64,000 bases of DNA from Paraburkholderia sp. CNPSo 3274 (GCF_024206475.1 NZ_JAMBPR010000032.1:1-64000), one strand, 5' to 3'. Positions 34,082-43,546 are shown, counted from the stretch's first letter. The notes: generated by a model from the sequence alone, not told the origin. Program-made: numbers and translations.

Positions 34082-35869
34082 CTAACCGCGCCCTGAGCCG
34101 ACCTTGGTGCCGTTCGCACCCCTGGCACTCTCGGGCCCGGCCGCGACATCGGGCGGCACGCCGAGCAACTGGAGCGTGCCGGCCGTCACACCCGAGAACA
34201 CCGGCCCTGCGACCGTGCCGCCGTAGAACGCCTTGCCCGCCGGATCGTCGATCATGACCGCGACGATCACGCGCGGCGCGCTCATCGGCGCCATGCCGAC
34301 GAACAGCGCCCGATAGCGGTTCGTCGCGTAGCCCGCGCCGACCTGCTTGCGCGCGGTGCCGGTCTTGCCGCCCACCCGATAGCCTTCCACATTGGCGGCG
34401 CGCCCCGTGCCGCCATCGCTCGTCGCCATTTCCAGCATCCTGCGCATGGAGGCGGCCGTGGTCGGTGTCGTGACCGCGCGCTCCGCCGACGCGGATGCAC
34501 TGCCCCCACCTGGCGCATCGCGCAGCAGCGTGGCCGGATGCAGCGTGCCGTTACCGGCGTAGGCCGTGTAGATCTGCGCCATCTGCAGGAGCGAAGTGGA
34601 AAGGCCGTAGCCGTATGCCATCGTCGCCTGTTCGATGGGGCGCCAGCGCGCCCACGGCCGCACGCGGCCAGGCGCCACGCCCGGGAACGTGACGGCGGGC
34701 TTCTGCCCGAGTCCGTACTCCTGATACTTGTCCCAGATCGTTTGCGCAGGAAGATTCAGCGCGAGCTTGGCGAGAGCGATGTTGCTCGACTTCTGGATCG
34801 CCTCCGCCACGGTCATGCGGCCGTGATTCGAGGTGTCGTGGATCGTCGCGGGACCAATGCGGTACGTGCCCGGCGAGGTGTCGATGATCGTGTTCTCGTT
34901 GACCTTGCGCAGGTCCATGGCCAGCGAAACGAGCACGGGCTTGATGGTCGAGCCGGGTTCGAACGTGTCGACCACGGCGCGGTTGCGCAACTGCTTGCCC
35001 GTGAGCCTCGTGCGGTCGTTCGGGTCGAACGACGGCCAGTTCGCGAGCGCGAGGATTTCGCCGTTCTGGGCGTCGAGCACGACGACGCTGCCCGCTTCTG
35101 CATGATTCTTCGCGACGGCGACCTTGAGCTGCGTGTACGCGAGCTGCTGCACGCGGCGGTCGATGGTGAGCTGCACGGTGTCGCCGTTGCGCGGCTGCAC
35201 GCGCTCGCTCGGCTCCGAAACGACGCGCCCGAGCCGGTCGCGGATCACCTCGCGCTGGCCCGGCGTGCCGCGCAGCCGCGCGTTCGCGGCAAGCTCCACG
35301 CCTTCCTGGCCGGCGTCTTCGATGTCGGTGAAGCCCACCACATGCGCGGCCGATTCGCCTTCGGGGTAATAGCGCTTCGAGTCGGCGATCAGGGTGATGC
35401 TGCCCATGCCCATCTCCTCGATATGCTCGGCGGTGTTGGCGTCCACCTGGCGCTTGAGCAGCACGAAGGAGCGGTCGCCGGCAACGCGCCGGTCCAGTTC
35501 CGCGAGCGGCATGTCGAGCAGGCGCGCGAGCGGCGCGTGGGCGGCGGCGTCGAGGAGCCTCGGATTCACCCAGACTTCGAAGGTCGCGAGGCTCACCGCC
35601 AGCAGCGCACCGTTGCGGTCGACGATGCGCCCGCGCATGGCGTCGAGCTCCAGCGTGCGCTGGTAGCGCTTTTGGCCCTGCTTCACGTAAAAGCCGTGAT
35701 TGGCGATTTGAATCCAGAACGCACGCCCGGCCAGCGCAGCAAAGGCCGCGAAGGTGACGAAGACGATGAACTTCGAGCGCCACGCAGGCAGGCGCGGCGC
35801 AAGCATCGGGTGACGGGTCGCGGCTGCGTGCGGGTCGCGCGGCGGTTTCCTGGAACGGATCATCGGCAA
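34082..35869 (-). CDS. FtsI-type peptidoglycan transpeptidase (class B penicillin-binding protein)
   Basis: A 595-residue class B PBP. A single membrane anchor lies at about 33-51, followed by the dimerisation domain (RGRIVDRNGALLAVSLATFE) and the transpeptidase domain with all three catalytic motifs: S307-T-I-K310, S361-S-N363 and K502-T-G504. It should cross-link septal or related peptidoglycan in the periplasm. There are no division and cell wall (dcw) cluster genes around it, so it is probably a second FtsI-like protein besides the housekeeping one. A shorter start at Met22 is possible. Confidence 0.9.
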   Translation of the reverse strand: MPMIRSRKPPRDPHAAATRHPMLAPRLPAWRSKFIVFVTFAAFAALAGRAFWIQIANHGFYVKQGQKRYQRTLELDAMRGRIVDRNGALLAVSLATFEVWVNPRLLDAAAHAPLARLLDMPLAELDRRVAGDRSFVLLKRQVDANTAEHIEEMGMGSITLIADSKRYYPEGESAAHVVGFTDIEDAGQEGVELAANARLRGTPGQREVIRDRLGRVVSEPSERVQPRNGDTVQLTIDRRVQQLAYTQLKVAVAKNHAEAGSVVVLDAQNGEILALANWPSFDPNDRTRLTGKQLRNRAVVDTFEPGSTIKPVLVSLAMDLRKVNENTIIDTSPGTYRIGPATIHDTSNHGRMTVAEAIQKSSNIALAKLALNLPAQTIWDKYQEYGLGQKPAVTFPGVAPGRVRPWARWRPIEQATMAYGYGLSTSLLQMAQIYTAYAGNGTLHPATLLRDAPGGGSASASAERAVTTPTTAASMRRMLEMATSDGGTGRAANVEGYRVGGKTGTARKQVGAGYATNRYRALFVGMAPMSAPRVIVAVMIDDPAGKAFYGGTVAGPVFSGVTAGTLQLLGVPPDVAAGPESARGANGTKVGSGRG

Positions 35870-35886
35870 GGCGGGGTGGGAGGCAG

Positions 35887-35912
35887 AATTACATTGTAAA
35901 CATGATGTAATT
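35887..35912. promoter_or_regulatory. Palindromic operator candidate upstream of the FtsI-like gene
   Basis: AATTACAT (35887-35894) and ATGTAATT (35905-35912) form perfect 8-bp arms around a 10-bp spacer, 17 bp upstream of the start codon at 35869. The whole patch is AT-rich against GC-rich flanks, as expected for a promoter/operator. The regulator is not adjacent. Confidence 0.5.
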
Positions 35913-36082
35913 TAATTGAAATGATGCGTGCGCACGGCCGCAAGACAATTGGGCGCGCGTTGCGAGCCGTCGTGCGGCGCGAGCGCTAGAGGGGAGCGGG
36001 AGAGGCGCAAAGCGAACCGGGCCGCGAATGCGGCCCGGCGGGAAGACAAGCGAACCGGCGCCGAGCCGGTGTGGCGACAGCG

Positions 36083-37639
36083 TTACGCGTGCGCGGGCAA
36101 GCGGAAGCTCGCGATCGACTCGCGCAGCATGCTCACCTGATCCTTGAGCGAATGGGCGGCGGCGGCGGCCTCTTCAACGAGCGCCGCGTTCTGCTGCGTC
36201 ACCTGATCCATCTCGCCCACGGCGCGGTTGACCTGCTCGATGCCGGCGCTCTGCTCGCGCGAAGCGTTGCTGATCTCTTCGAGGATCTCGTGCACGCGTC
36301 GCACCGACTGCACGATCTCGGTCATCGTCGAGCCTGCGTTGGTCACGAGATGCTGGCCTTCGGTCACGGTGCCGGTCGACTTTTCGATCAGCGCCTTGAT
36401 CTCCTTGGCGGCGGTGGCGGAGCGCTGCGCGAGGCTGCGCACTTCGGCGGCCACCACCGCGAAGCCGCGTCCCTGTTCACCCGCGCGCGCCGCTTCCACG
36501 GCCGCGTTCAAGGCGAGGATATTGGTCTGGAACGCAATGCCGTCGATCACGCCGATGATGTCGCCGATCTGTTGCGAACTCGTCGTGATGTCGCCCATGG
36601 TGCGCACCACGTCGTCGACTACGGCGCTGCCGCGCGTCGCGACGTCGGCGGCCTGGCTCGCGAGCGACGCCGCATGCTGGGCGCTATCCGCGTTCTGGCG
36701 CACGTTCGCCGTCATCTGATCCATGCTCGACGCGGTCTGCACGAGCGCCGCCGCCTGTTCCTCGGTGCGTTGCGAGAGATCCGTGTTGCCCGCCGCAATC
36801 TCGTTCGCACCCACGTTGATGTTTTCCGCGCCGCTGCGCACGCGCGAGACGGTTTGCACGAGCGCCGTCTGCATCGTTGCGAGCGCGCGCATCAGGCTGG
36901 TCTCGTTCGTGCCCTGCACCTGCAGGCGCAAGGTGAGATCGCCCTGGGCGATGCGATTGGCCGCATCCACCGCGCCTTCCAGTTCGCCGCCGATGCTGCT
37001 GCGCACGCTGCGCACCACGAGCACCATCACGGCGGTGGCGGCGCCGCCCAGCAGGAAGGTCACGCCGAGCCAGCGCAGCAGGCTGTCGTAGAACTCGGCG
37101 CGCACGTCGTCCATGTACATGCCCGTCACGATCACCCAGTCCCACGGCACAAAGCGGTGGCCGAAACTCAGCTTGGGAACGGGGTCGCTGTGGCCCGGCT
37201 TGGCCCAGAGGTAGTCGAGGAAGCCGCCGTTCGGGCCGTTCGCGACCCTGACGAGCTCGCTGAACACGTGGGTGCCGGCGGGATCGGTGAAATCGGCGAG
37301 CATTTTGCCGTCGAGCTCGGGCTTGATCGGATGCATCAGCATGACCGACTGCGAGTTGTTGATGCTCAGGTAGCCATCGGTGCCATAACGGATCGAGCCG
37401 ATCACGGTGAGCGCCTGCTTCTGGGCGTCCGCTTCGGGCATGACGTTGCGTTGCGAGAGGCCGTAGTAGTAGTTGGCGATGCTCGTCGCTTCGTCGACGA
37501 GCGTGGTGAGCTGCGCGCGCCGCTCGCGGATCATCGCTTCGCGGCTTTGCCAGGCGCCAAAGGCGACGATCAACAGCAATCCGATCCAGAGGATCGCGAT
37601 CATCGAGCGGAGCTTCTTGTTGAGGGTCATGTTCTGCAT
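36083..37639 (-). CDS. Methyl-accepting chemotaxis protein with a single Cache sensor
   Basis: A 518-residue chemoreceptor. It has a membrane helix at about 13-31, a periplasmic sCache_2-type domain (DGYLSINNSQSVMLMHPIKP), and a second helix near 190-210. A HAMP domain follows, then the cytoplasmic signalling hairpin whose tip reads GRGFAVVAAEVRSLAQRSAT. There is no C-terminal NWETF-type CheR/CheB docking pentapeptide; the protein ends SFRLPAHA. Cache_2 domains commonly bind small organic acids, but the ligand is unknown. No che genes are nearby. Confidence 0.93.
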   Translation of the reverse strand: MQNMTLNKKLRSMIAILWIGLLLIVAFGAWQSREAMIRERRAQLTTLVDEATSIANYYYGLSQRNVMPEADAQKQALTVIGSIRYGTDGYLSINNSQSVMLMHPIKPELDGKMLADFTDPAGTHVFSELVRVANGPNGGFLDYLWAKPGHSDPVPKLSFGHRFVPWDWVIVTGMYMDDVRAEFYDSLLRWLGVTFLLGGAATAVMVLVVRSVRSSIGGELEGAVDAANRIAQGDLTLRLQVQGTNETSLMRALATMQTALVQTVSRVRSGAENINVGANEIAAGNTDLSQRTEEQAAALVQTASSMDQMTANVRQNADSAQHAASLASQAADVATRGSAVVDDVVRTMGDITTSSQQIGDIIGVIDGIAFQTNILALNAAVEAARAGEQGRGFAVVAAEVRSLAQRSATAAKEIKALIEKSTGTVTEGQHLVTNAGSTMTEIVQSVRRVHEILEEISNASREQSAGIEQVNRAVGEMDQVTQQNAALVEEAAAAAHSLKDQVSMLRESIASFRLPAHA

Positions 37640-38046
37640 GGTCGGTCGGGTATTTCAGGGCAGGAGCGGGACGACTGGCGATACGTTGCCGCCAGAGTGT
37701 GTTTACGGCCCACGCAAACGTGCGCGAGACCCAGGGGGAACCCTGCTTAGGCAGATTTTCTTCATACAAAACAAAGATCTTTGATCTGGCTCATATGACG
37801 CGACGCTGAAACACCTGCGAACGCGCCGACAAAAGCCACAAATTTCACTGTAACTCCATGATTTGCCACTCTCTGCGGTGATCGACTGCGGATAGGAATC
37901 ATTTCCGTTATAGTCGCGACTTTGCCCCCGGCCGGCCGGACTTCGAGGCCCGCGATGACGCCGGGATGAAGGACCTTTCCCAACGATGCGACGCACACGG
38001 CGCAGCCCCCGCTGCCGCCGTCATGACGTCCACTGGAGTAACAAGA
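37640..38046. promoter_or_regulatory. Divergent intergenic region between the chemoreceptor and phosphonate operon
   Basis: This 407-bp gap must hold the promoters of the leftward chemoreceptor and the rightward phosphonate operon. A 12-bp perfect palindrome CAAAGATCTTTG lies at 37772-37783. A TTATAGT sequence near 37907 is a possible -10 element for the phosphonate operon. I see no clear Pho box, and no coding gene. Confidence 0.4.
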
Positions 38047-39750
38047 ATGAACGCACGCGAACCCCTGGTCCCCGCCGCTATGGCCACATCGCGCAGCGCG
38101 CGGCTGCGCCAGATGCTGACCAGCAACGAACTCGAATTCCTGATGGAAGCGCACAACGGCCTTTCCGCACGCATTGCGCGCGAGGCGGGCTTCAAGGCGA
38201 TCTGGGGCTCGGGCCTCTCGATCTCCGCGCAGTTCGGCGTGCGCGACAACAACGAGGCGAGCTGGACCCAGGTGGTCGACAACCTCGAGTTCATGGCCGA
38301 TGCGAGCGACCTGCCCATCCTGCTCGACGGCGACACCGGCTACGGCAACTTCAACAACGTGCGCCGTCTCGTGCGCAAGCTGGAGCAGCGCGGCATTGCG
38401 GGCGTGTGTATCGAAGACAAGCAGTTCCCGAAGACCAACAGCTTCATCAAGGGCGAGGCGCAACCGCTCGCCGACATCGACGAGTTCTGCGGCAAGATCA
38501 AGGCCGGTAAGGACTCGCAGACGGACGAGCACTTCTCGATCGTCGCGCGCGTCGAGGCGCTGATCGCGGGCTGGGGCATGGACGAAGCGCTCAAGCGCGC
38601 CGAGGCGTATCGCCTGGCCGGCGCGGATGCGATCCTCATCCACAGCAAGCTCTCCAGGCCTGACGAGATCCTCACGTTCGCGCGCGAGTGGGCGGGCCGC
38701 GGCCCGCTCGTGATCGTGCCGACCAAGTACTACAGCACGCCGACCGATGTGTTCCGCAAGGCCGGCATCAGCACGGTGATCTGGGCGAACCACCAGATCC
38801 GCGCGGCCGTTTCGGCCATGCAGGCCGTGACCAGGACGATTTACGAAACGCAAACGCTCGTCGATGTCGAAGACCGCATTGCTACGGTCAACGAAATTTT
38901 CCGTCTGCAAGACGCCGACGAATACTCGGAAGCCGAGGACCGCTACCTTTCGGCTACGTCGCGCGGCGCAGGCTCGGCGATCGTGCTGGCCGCGAGCCGC
39001 GGCTCGGGCCTCGACGCCTACACGCAAGACAAGCCCAAGGTCATGCTGCCGGTTGCGGGCAAGCCGCTCCTGCGCTGGCTCGTCGATGCATTCAAGAAGC
39101 AGTCGGTCAATGACATCACCGTGGTGGGCGGCTACAAGGCCGAAGCCATCGACACGGCGGGCATCAAGCTCGTGCGCAACGAGCGATTCGCGCAGACGAA
39201 CGAACTCGCTTCGCTCGCGTGTGCGGTTGGCGCGCTCGATAACGACACGGTGATCTCGTACGGCGACCTGGTGTTCCGCAGCTACATCCTGCGCGATCTC
39301 GTGGAAAGCGAAGCGGACGTCAGCGTGGTGGTGGATTCGTCGCCTGAGTCGGAGAACAGCAGCACGCGCGACTTCGCATGGTGCTCGGCCGCCGACGAGC
39401 GCGATCTGTTCGGCAACAAGGTATTCCTCGAGCGCGTGGCGAGCGATCCGGCTGCGAACGGCGCGGCCCCGCACGGCCGCTGGATCGGCCTCGTGAACGT
39501 GCGCGGCGCAGGCCGCGCGAAGCTCGCGAAGAAGCTCGCGCAACTGCAAACGCGCGCCGACTTCGACACGCTCGACATGCCGGCGCTGCTCAACGCGCTG
39601 ATCGCGGATGGCGAGAAAATCGAAGTGCAATACGTGCACGGCCACTGGCGCGGCGTGAACGACCTCGAAGACTTCCGTCGGGCTGGAGATTTCGCTCAGG
39701 GCGTCTATACGCACGCGCAAACGCCGCTGGGCGCGGAGGGCCAGGCATGA
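38047..39750 (+). CDS. aepX: Phosphoenolpyruvate mutase fused to a nucleotidyltransferase domain
   Basis: This 567-residue fusion opens the phosphonate operon. Residues 15-300 are PEP phosphomutase, with D94-G-D-T-G-Y-G and the diagnostic EDKQFPKTNS at 123-132. It isomerises PEP to phosphonopyruvate, creating the C-P bond. Residues about 310-567 are a MobA/GlmU-like nucleotidyltransferase (AIVLAASRGSGLDAY, DKPKVMLPVAGKPLLRWL). Its GxGxR loop is altered to ASRGSG, but the PKxxLPVxGKP segment is kept. By analogy with PntC it may make CMP-aminoethylphosphonate. GGAG lies upstream of the ATG, and the stop overlaps the next start (ATGA). Confidence 0.93.
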   Translation: MNAREPLVPAAMATSRSARLRQMLTSNELEFLMEAHNGLSARIAREAGFKAIWGSGLSISAQFGVRDNNEASWTQVVDNLEFMADASDLPILLDGDTGYGNFNNVRRLVRKLEQRGIAGVCIEDKQFPKTNSFIKGEAQPLADIDEFCGKIKAGKDSQTDEHFSIVARVEALIAGWGMDEALKRAEAYRLAGADAILIHSKLSRPDEILTFAREWAGRGPLVIVPTKYYSTPTDVFRKAGISTVIWANHQIRAAVSAMQAVTRTIYETQTLVDVEDRIATVNEIFRLQDADEYSEAEDRYLSATSRGAGSAIVLAASRGSGLDAYTQDKPKVMLPVAGKPLLRWLVDAFKKQSVNDITVVGGYKAEAIDTAGIKLVRNERFAQTNELASLACAVGALDNDTVISYGDLVFRSYILRDLVESEADVSVVVDSSPESENSSTRDFAWCSAADERDLFGNKVFLERVASDPAANGAAPHGRWIGLVNVRGAGRAKLAKKLAQLQTRADFDTLDMPALLNALIADGEKIEVQYVHGHWRGVNDLEDFRRAGDFAQGVYTHAQTPLGAEGQA

Positions 39751-40934
39751 TCGAAGCCGCACAGTTTGTCGAAGCGGCGCGCTCGCGTGGCTTCGAGTGG
39801 TATGCAGGCGTGCCGTGTTCGTACCTCACGCCGTTCATCAACTACGTGCTGCAGGACGACTCGCTGCACTACGTGAGCGCGGCCAACGAAGGCGACGCGG
39901 TCGCGGTCATCGCGGGTGTGGCGCTCGCGGGCAAGCGCGGCATCACGATGATGCAGAATTCGGGCCTCGGCAACGCCGTGAGCCCGCTCACCTCGCTTAC
40001 GTGGACGTTCCGCCTGCCGCAACTGCTGATCGTGACGTGGCGCGGCCAGCCGGGCGTGTCCGACGAGCCGCAGCATGCGCTGATGGGCCCGGTCACGCCG
40101 CAGATGCTGGAAACGATGGAAATTCCGTGGGAGACGTTCCCCACGGAAGCCGGCCAGATTGCGGCGGCGCTCGATCGGGCCGTCAAGCACATGGACGAAA
40201 CGGGCCGCCCGTACGCGCTCGTCATGCAGAAGGGCAGCGTGGCGCCGTACGAACTCACGGGCGGCGGCGCGATGCCGGCAAAGCACGCGCTGAGCGTCGC
40301 GCAGGCCAAATGGACCGGACGGACTCCTGATCAACTGCCTTCGCGCCAGCAGGCGCTCGAGCGCGTGATCGCCGCGACGCCTGCCGAGTCGACGGTGGTC
40401 GTCGCCTCGACGGGTTTCTGCGGCCGCGAACTCTACGCGCTCGACGACCGCTCGAACCAGCTCTACATGGTGGGCTCGATGGGCTGCGTCACGCCGTTCG
40501 CGCTCGGCCTCGCGCTTGCGCGGCCCGACCTGAACGTGGTCGCGCTCGATGGCGACGGCGCGGCGCTCATGCGCATGGGCGTGTTCGCCACGCTCGGCGC
40601 CTATGGCCCCGCGAACCTCACACACGTGCTGCTCGACAACGGCGCGCACGATTCGACGGGTGGCCAGGCCACCGTGTCGGGACAGGTGTCGTTCGCGAAC
40701 GTGGCCGCCGCGTGCGGTTACGCCGACGCCGTGGAAGGCGACGATCTCGCCATGCTTGACAGCGTGCTCGCCGCCGCGCGCGAACGCGCGAAGAGCACGT
40801 CGGGCGTCGAAGGCACACGCTTCGTACGCTTGACGATTCGCCGCGGCACGCCCGATGGCCTGCCGCGCCCGACGATCACGCCGCCCGATGTCAAGACGCG
40901 CCTCATGCGCCACATCGGCGCGCTCGCTCAATAA
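39747..40934 (+). CDS. aepY: Phosphonopyruvate decarboxylase
   Basis: The 395-residue ThDP enzyme converts phosphonopyruvate to phosphonoacetaldehyde, pulling the unfavourable mutase reaction forward. The N-terminal pyrimidine-binding domain carries the catalytic Glu (E48 in AANEGDAVAV). The C-terminal domain has the ThDP/Mg motif: G269-D-G271 with the partner Asn N298 in LLDNGAHDSTGG. It overlaps the mutase gene by 4 bp and precedes the transaminase gene by 10 bp, so the order follows the pathway. The length is normal for the family. Confidence 0.94.
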   Translation: MIEAAQFVEAARSRGFEWYAGVPCSYLTPFINYVLQDDSLHYVSAANEGDAVAVIAGVALAGKRGITMMQNSGLGNAVSPLTSLTWTFRLPQLLIVTWRGQPGVSDEPQHALMGPVTPQMLETMEIPWETFPTEAGQIAAALDRAVKHMDETGRPYALVMQKGSVAPYELTGGGAMPAKHALSVAQAKWTGRTPDQLPSRQQALERVIAATPAESTVVVASTGFCGRELYALDDRSNQLYMVGSMGCVTPFALGLALARPDLNVVALDGDGAALMRMGVFATLGAYGPANLTHVLLDNGAHDSTGGQATVSGQVSFANVAAACGYADAVEGDDLAMLDSVLAAARERAKSTSGVEGTRFVRLTIRRGTPDGLPRPTITPPDVKTRLMRHIGALAQ

Positions 40935-40944
40935 GGAACTACCG

Positions 40945-42012
40945 ATGCTGCTGCTCAATCCCGGCCCGGTCACGCTCACCGAACGCGTGCGCCAGAGCCT
41001 CCTCCAGGAAGACCTGTGCCATCGCGAAAGCGAGTTCTTCGACGTGCAGGAAGAGGCGCGCACGCGTCTCGTGGGCGTCTACGATCTCGACCCCGCGCAA
41101 TGGCAGGCCGTGCTCATGACGGGCTCCGGCACGGCTGCGGTCGAAAGCATGATCTCGACGCTCGTGCCCTCGAACGGCAAGCTGCTGATCGTCGAGAATG
41201 GCGTGTATGGCGAGCGCATCAGCGCGATCGCGAAGCAGTATGGCATTGCGAACGAGGTCGTAAAACACGACTGGATGCAGGCGCCGGACCTCGCACGCAT
41301 CACGGCCGCGCTCGACGCCGACAAAGCGATCACGCACGTCGCGGTCATTCATCACGAAACGACCACGGGCCGCCTGAACGATCTGCGCGCACTGGGCGAA
41401 GCGTGCCGCGAGCGCGACGTGCAGCTACTCGTGGACGGCGTGAGCAGCTTCGGTTCCGAAGCGATCGACTTCGGCGACACGAGCATCGCGGCGGTGGCGG
41501 CTACGGCGAACAAGTGCCTGCACGGCGTGCCGGGCGCGGCCTTCGTGGTGGTGCGCCGCGCCGCGCTCGCGCAAGCGCATAGCCGCACGTACTATCTCGA
41601 CCTCAAGCGTCTTGCCACGCTGCAGGATCAGCGCAATACGCCCTTTACGCCTTCCGTGCACGCGTATTACGCCCTCGTCGAGGCGCTGCGCGAACTCGCC
41701 GACGAAGGCGGCTGGCAGGCGCGTCACGCTCGCTATGCGGCGCTTTCCGAGCAGGTGCGCGCAGGGCTCGCCGCGCGCGGCATGGAGAGCGTGCTGCCGA
41801 AGGACGAATCGTCGGTGGTGCTGCGCGCGTTCCGCTTGCCCGCAGGCGTCGAATATCTGTTGCTGCATGACGCGCTCAAGGCGCGCGGCTTCGTGATCTA
41901 CGCGGGGCAGGGCGGCTTGTCGGCGGAGCTGTTCCGCATTTCGACGATGGGCGACATTCATGCCGCCGACGTCGAGCGCTTGCTTGCGGCGTTCGATGAA
42001 GTGAAGCGTTAA
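40945..42012 (+). CDS. aepZ: 2-Aminoethylphosphonate:pyruvate transaminase
   Basis: A 355-residue class V PLP aminotransferase. It opens LLLNPGPVTLTERVRQSLLQ; the PLP-binding Asp is D164 in LLVDGVSSFG and the Schiff-base Lys is K190 in ATANKCLHG. In this operon it should run in the biosynthetic direction, aminating phosphonoacetaldehyde to 2-aminoethylphosphonate. The same fold (PhnW) serves catabolism elsewhere, but no phosphonatase (phnX) is present and the mutase/decarboxylase genes precede it. AAGGA lies upstream of the ATG. A terminator follows 24 bp after the stop. Confidence 0.93.
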   Translation: MLLLNPGPVTLTERVRQSLLQEDLCHRESEFFDVQEEARTRLVGVYDLDPAQWQAVLMTGSGTAAVESMISTLVPSNGKLLIVENGVYGERISAIAKQYGIANEVVKHDWMQAPDLARITAALDADKAITHVAVIHHETTTGRLNDLRALGEACRERDVQLLVDGVSSFGSEAIDFGDTSIAAVAATANKCLHGVPGAAFVVVRRAALAQAHSRTYYLDLKRLATLQDQRNTPFTPSVHAYYALVEALRELADEGGWQARHARYAALSEQVRAGLAARGMESVLPKDESSVVLRAFRLPAGVEYLLLHDALKARGFVIYAGQGGLSAELFRISTMGDIHAADVERLLAAFDEVKR

Positions 42013-42035
42013 AGGCGTATTTCGAAAGCGATTAG

Positions 42036-42066
42036 CGGGCGGCTTCGGCCGCCCGTTTGCTTTTTT
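42036..42066 (+). terminator. Rho-independent terminator of the phosphonate operon
   Basis: CGGGCGGC (42036-42043) pairs with GCCGCCCG (42048-42055) around a stable TTCG loop, followed by a T-rich tract ending in TTTTTT (42061-42066). It separates the phosphonate operon from the convergent transporter gene. Confidence 0.88.
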
Positions 42067-42075
42067 GGCTGCGCT

Positions 42076-43533
42076 TCAATATCCCGTGAGCACCGCAAAC
42101 GCAAGGGTCGCCGAAGACAGCACGAGCAGCACGAGAAAGAGCGGCAGAATGAAGCGTATCCACTCGCCAAAGCCCACGCGCCCCGTGGCGAGATACGCGA
42201 GCAGCATGCCGGAGGTGGGCGTGACCAGGTTCGTGAGGCCGCCGCCCAGCACGAATGCGAGCACCGAGGTCTGGCCGCTCACGCCGGAAAGCTGTGCGAT
42301 AGGCCCGATGATCGGCATACTCACCGCGGCCTTGCCCGAGACCGAAGGAATGAACACGTCGAGCAGCATCTGCACGGCCATGAGTCCGTTGGCGACCCAC
42401 ACGCTGGAGCGACCGTGCGCGAGGCGCGTGAAGTAGTCGATTAGCGTGTCGAGCACGAAGCTGTTCTGGAGGATCAATTCGACCGATGCCGCAAGCCCGA
42501 TCAGGAGACCCGCGAGCACCATGCCCTTCATGCCGTCGACGAAGGCCTCGGACGCGCTGCGCGAATCGAGCCGCCCCACGAGCGCTGTCACGATGCTGAT
42601 CGCCACGTAGAACGCGGATAGCTCGATGTTCCCCCACTTCAGTTCGCGCGTGCCGAACACGAGTGCGGCGGCCGCAATGGCGAGGATGACGAGCGTTGCC
42701 TTGTGGCGGCGCGAGAGCGGCGTGGGCGTATGCAGCGCCTCGGTGGCGGCGTCGCGCCGATAGCCGCTGCGGCGCACATATAGCAGCAGATACGCGATGC
42801 CGATCGTCAGAAACACCACGAACACGCCAAGCCGCAACGCCAGCCCGCTGAAGAGCGGCACGCCGACGATGGGCTGCGCCACTGCGAGCGAAAGCGGATT
42901 CGTGACCGACGCGATATAGCCAATCTTCGCGGCAATCGCGACGAGCGCCACCGCGAACAGATTCGAGAGGCCGAGCCGTTTTGCGAGCAGCATCACCATC
43001 GGAATAATGACGAGGTACTCCGAGATAAATCCGAGCATGGTGCTGCCAAGCCCGATCAGGATCATGAGCAGCGGCGCGAGCACGTAGACGTTGCCGGCGG
43101 TGAGCTGGAGCAGGCGGTCGATGCCGGCGTCTACTACGCCCGTGCGCTTCATGACGCCGAACATGCCGCCCACGAACATCACCATGACGATGAGCGGCGC
43201 GTTCTTGATGAGCCCGTTCGGTATGGCGACGAACACCGAGACAAGGCTCGCGGGCGCCGCATGGTCCGGCGTGCTCTTCGTCACTGCCGGCGCGACGAGC
43301 GTGGCGAGGTCGCTGCTTTTCGGCACCACATGGTAGGTGCCCGGAATCACGAGCTTGTCGTGGCGCTCGAAGCGGCCCGCGTCGACGAACCAGGTCATCG
43401 CCAATGCGGCGGCGAGCACCCAGAGCATCATGACGACAGGGTGCAGCATCTTGCCGTGCGGCCTGGTTTCCTGTTTCGCGCCTTCTGCGGGCGGCGTGTC
43501 GTCACGCGGGGAAGAGGGCGGAGCGGCGATCAT
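42076..43533 (-). CDS. YfcC family (DcuC-like) membrane transporter
   Basis: A 485-residue transporter of the YfcC/C4-dicarboxylate carrier type with about 12 helices. Conserved patches include GFISEYLVIIPMVMLLAKRL, SVTNPLSLAVAQPIVG and the C-terminal FIPSVSGKAAVSMPIIGPIA and LTNLVTPTSGMLLAYLATGR. I used the ATG at 43533, since the longer frame overlaps the IclR gene. It is the last gene of the amidohydrolase-IclR-transporter unit, 13 bp after the regulator. It probably imports an amino acid derivative or carboxylate acted on by the amidohydrolase; that substrate is inferred. Confidence 0.88.
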   Translation of the reverse strand: MIAAPPSSPRDDTPPAEGAKQETRPHGKMLHPVVMMLWVLAAALAMTWFVDAGRFERHDKLVIPGTYHVVPKSSDLATLVAPAVTKSTPDHAAPASLVSVFVAIPNGLIKNAPLIVMVMFVGGMFGVMKRTGVVDAGIDRLLQLTAGNVYVLAPLLMILIGLGSTMLGFISEYLVIIPMVMLLAKRLGLSNLFAVALVAIAAKIGYIASVTNPLSLAVAQPIVGVPLFSGLALRLGVFVVFLTIGIAYLLLYVRRSGYRRDAATEALHTPTPLSRRHKATLVILAIAAAALVFGTRELKWGNIELSAFYVAISIVTALVGRLDSRSASEAFVDGMKGMVLAGLLIGLAASVELILQNSFVLDTLIDYFTRLAHGRSSVWVANGLMAVQMLLDVFIPSVSGKAAVSMPIIGPIAQLSGVSGQTSVLAFVLGGGLTNLVTPTSGMLLAYLATGRVGFGEWIRFILPLFLVLLVLSSATLAFAVLTGY

Positions 43534-43546
43534 GATCAGGAATCCT

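Noticed and set aside
40945..42012. Phosphonate degradation (phnWX) assignment
   Set aside because: The transaminase is preceded by the biosynthetic mutase and decarboxylase, and no phosphonatase is present.
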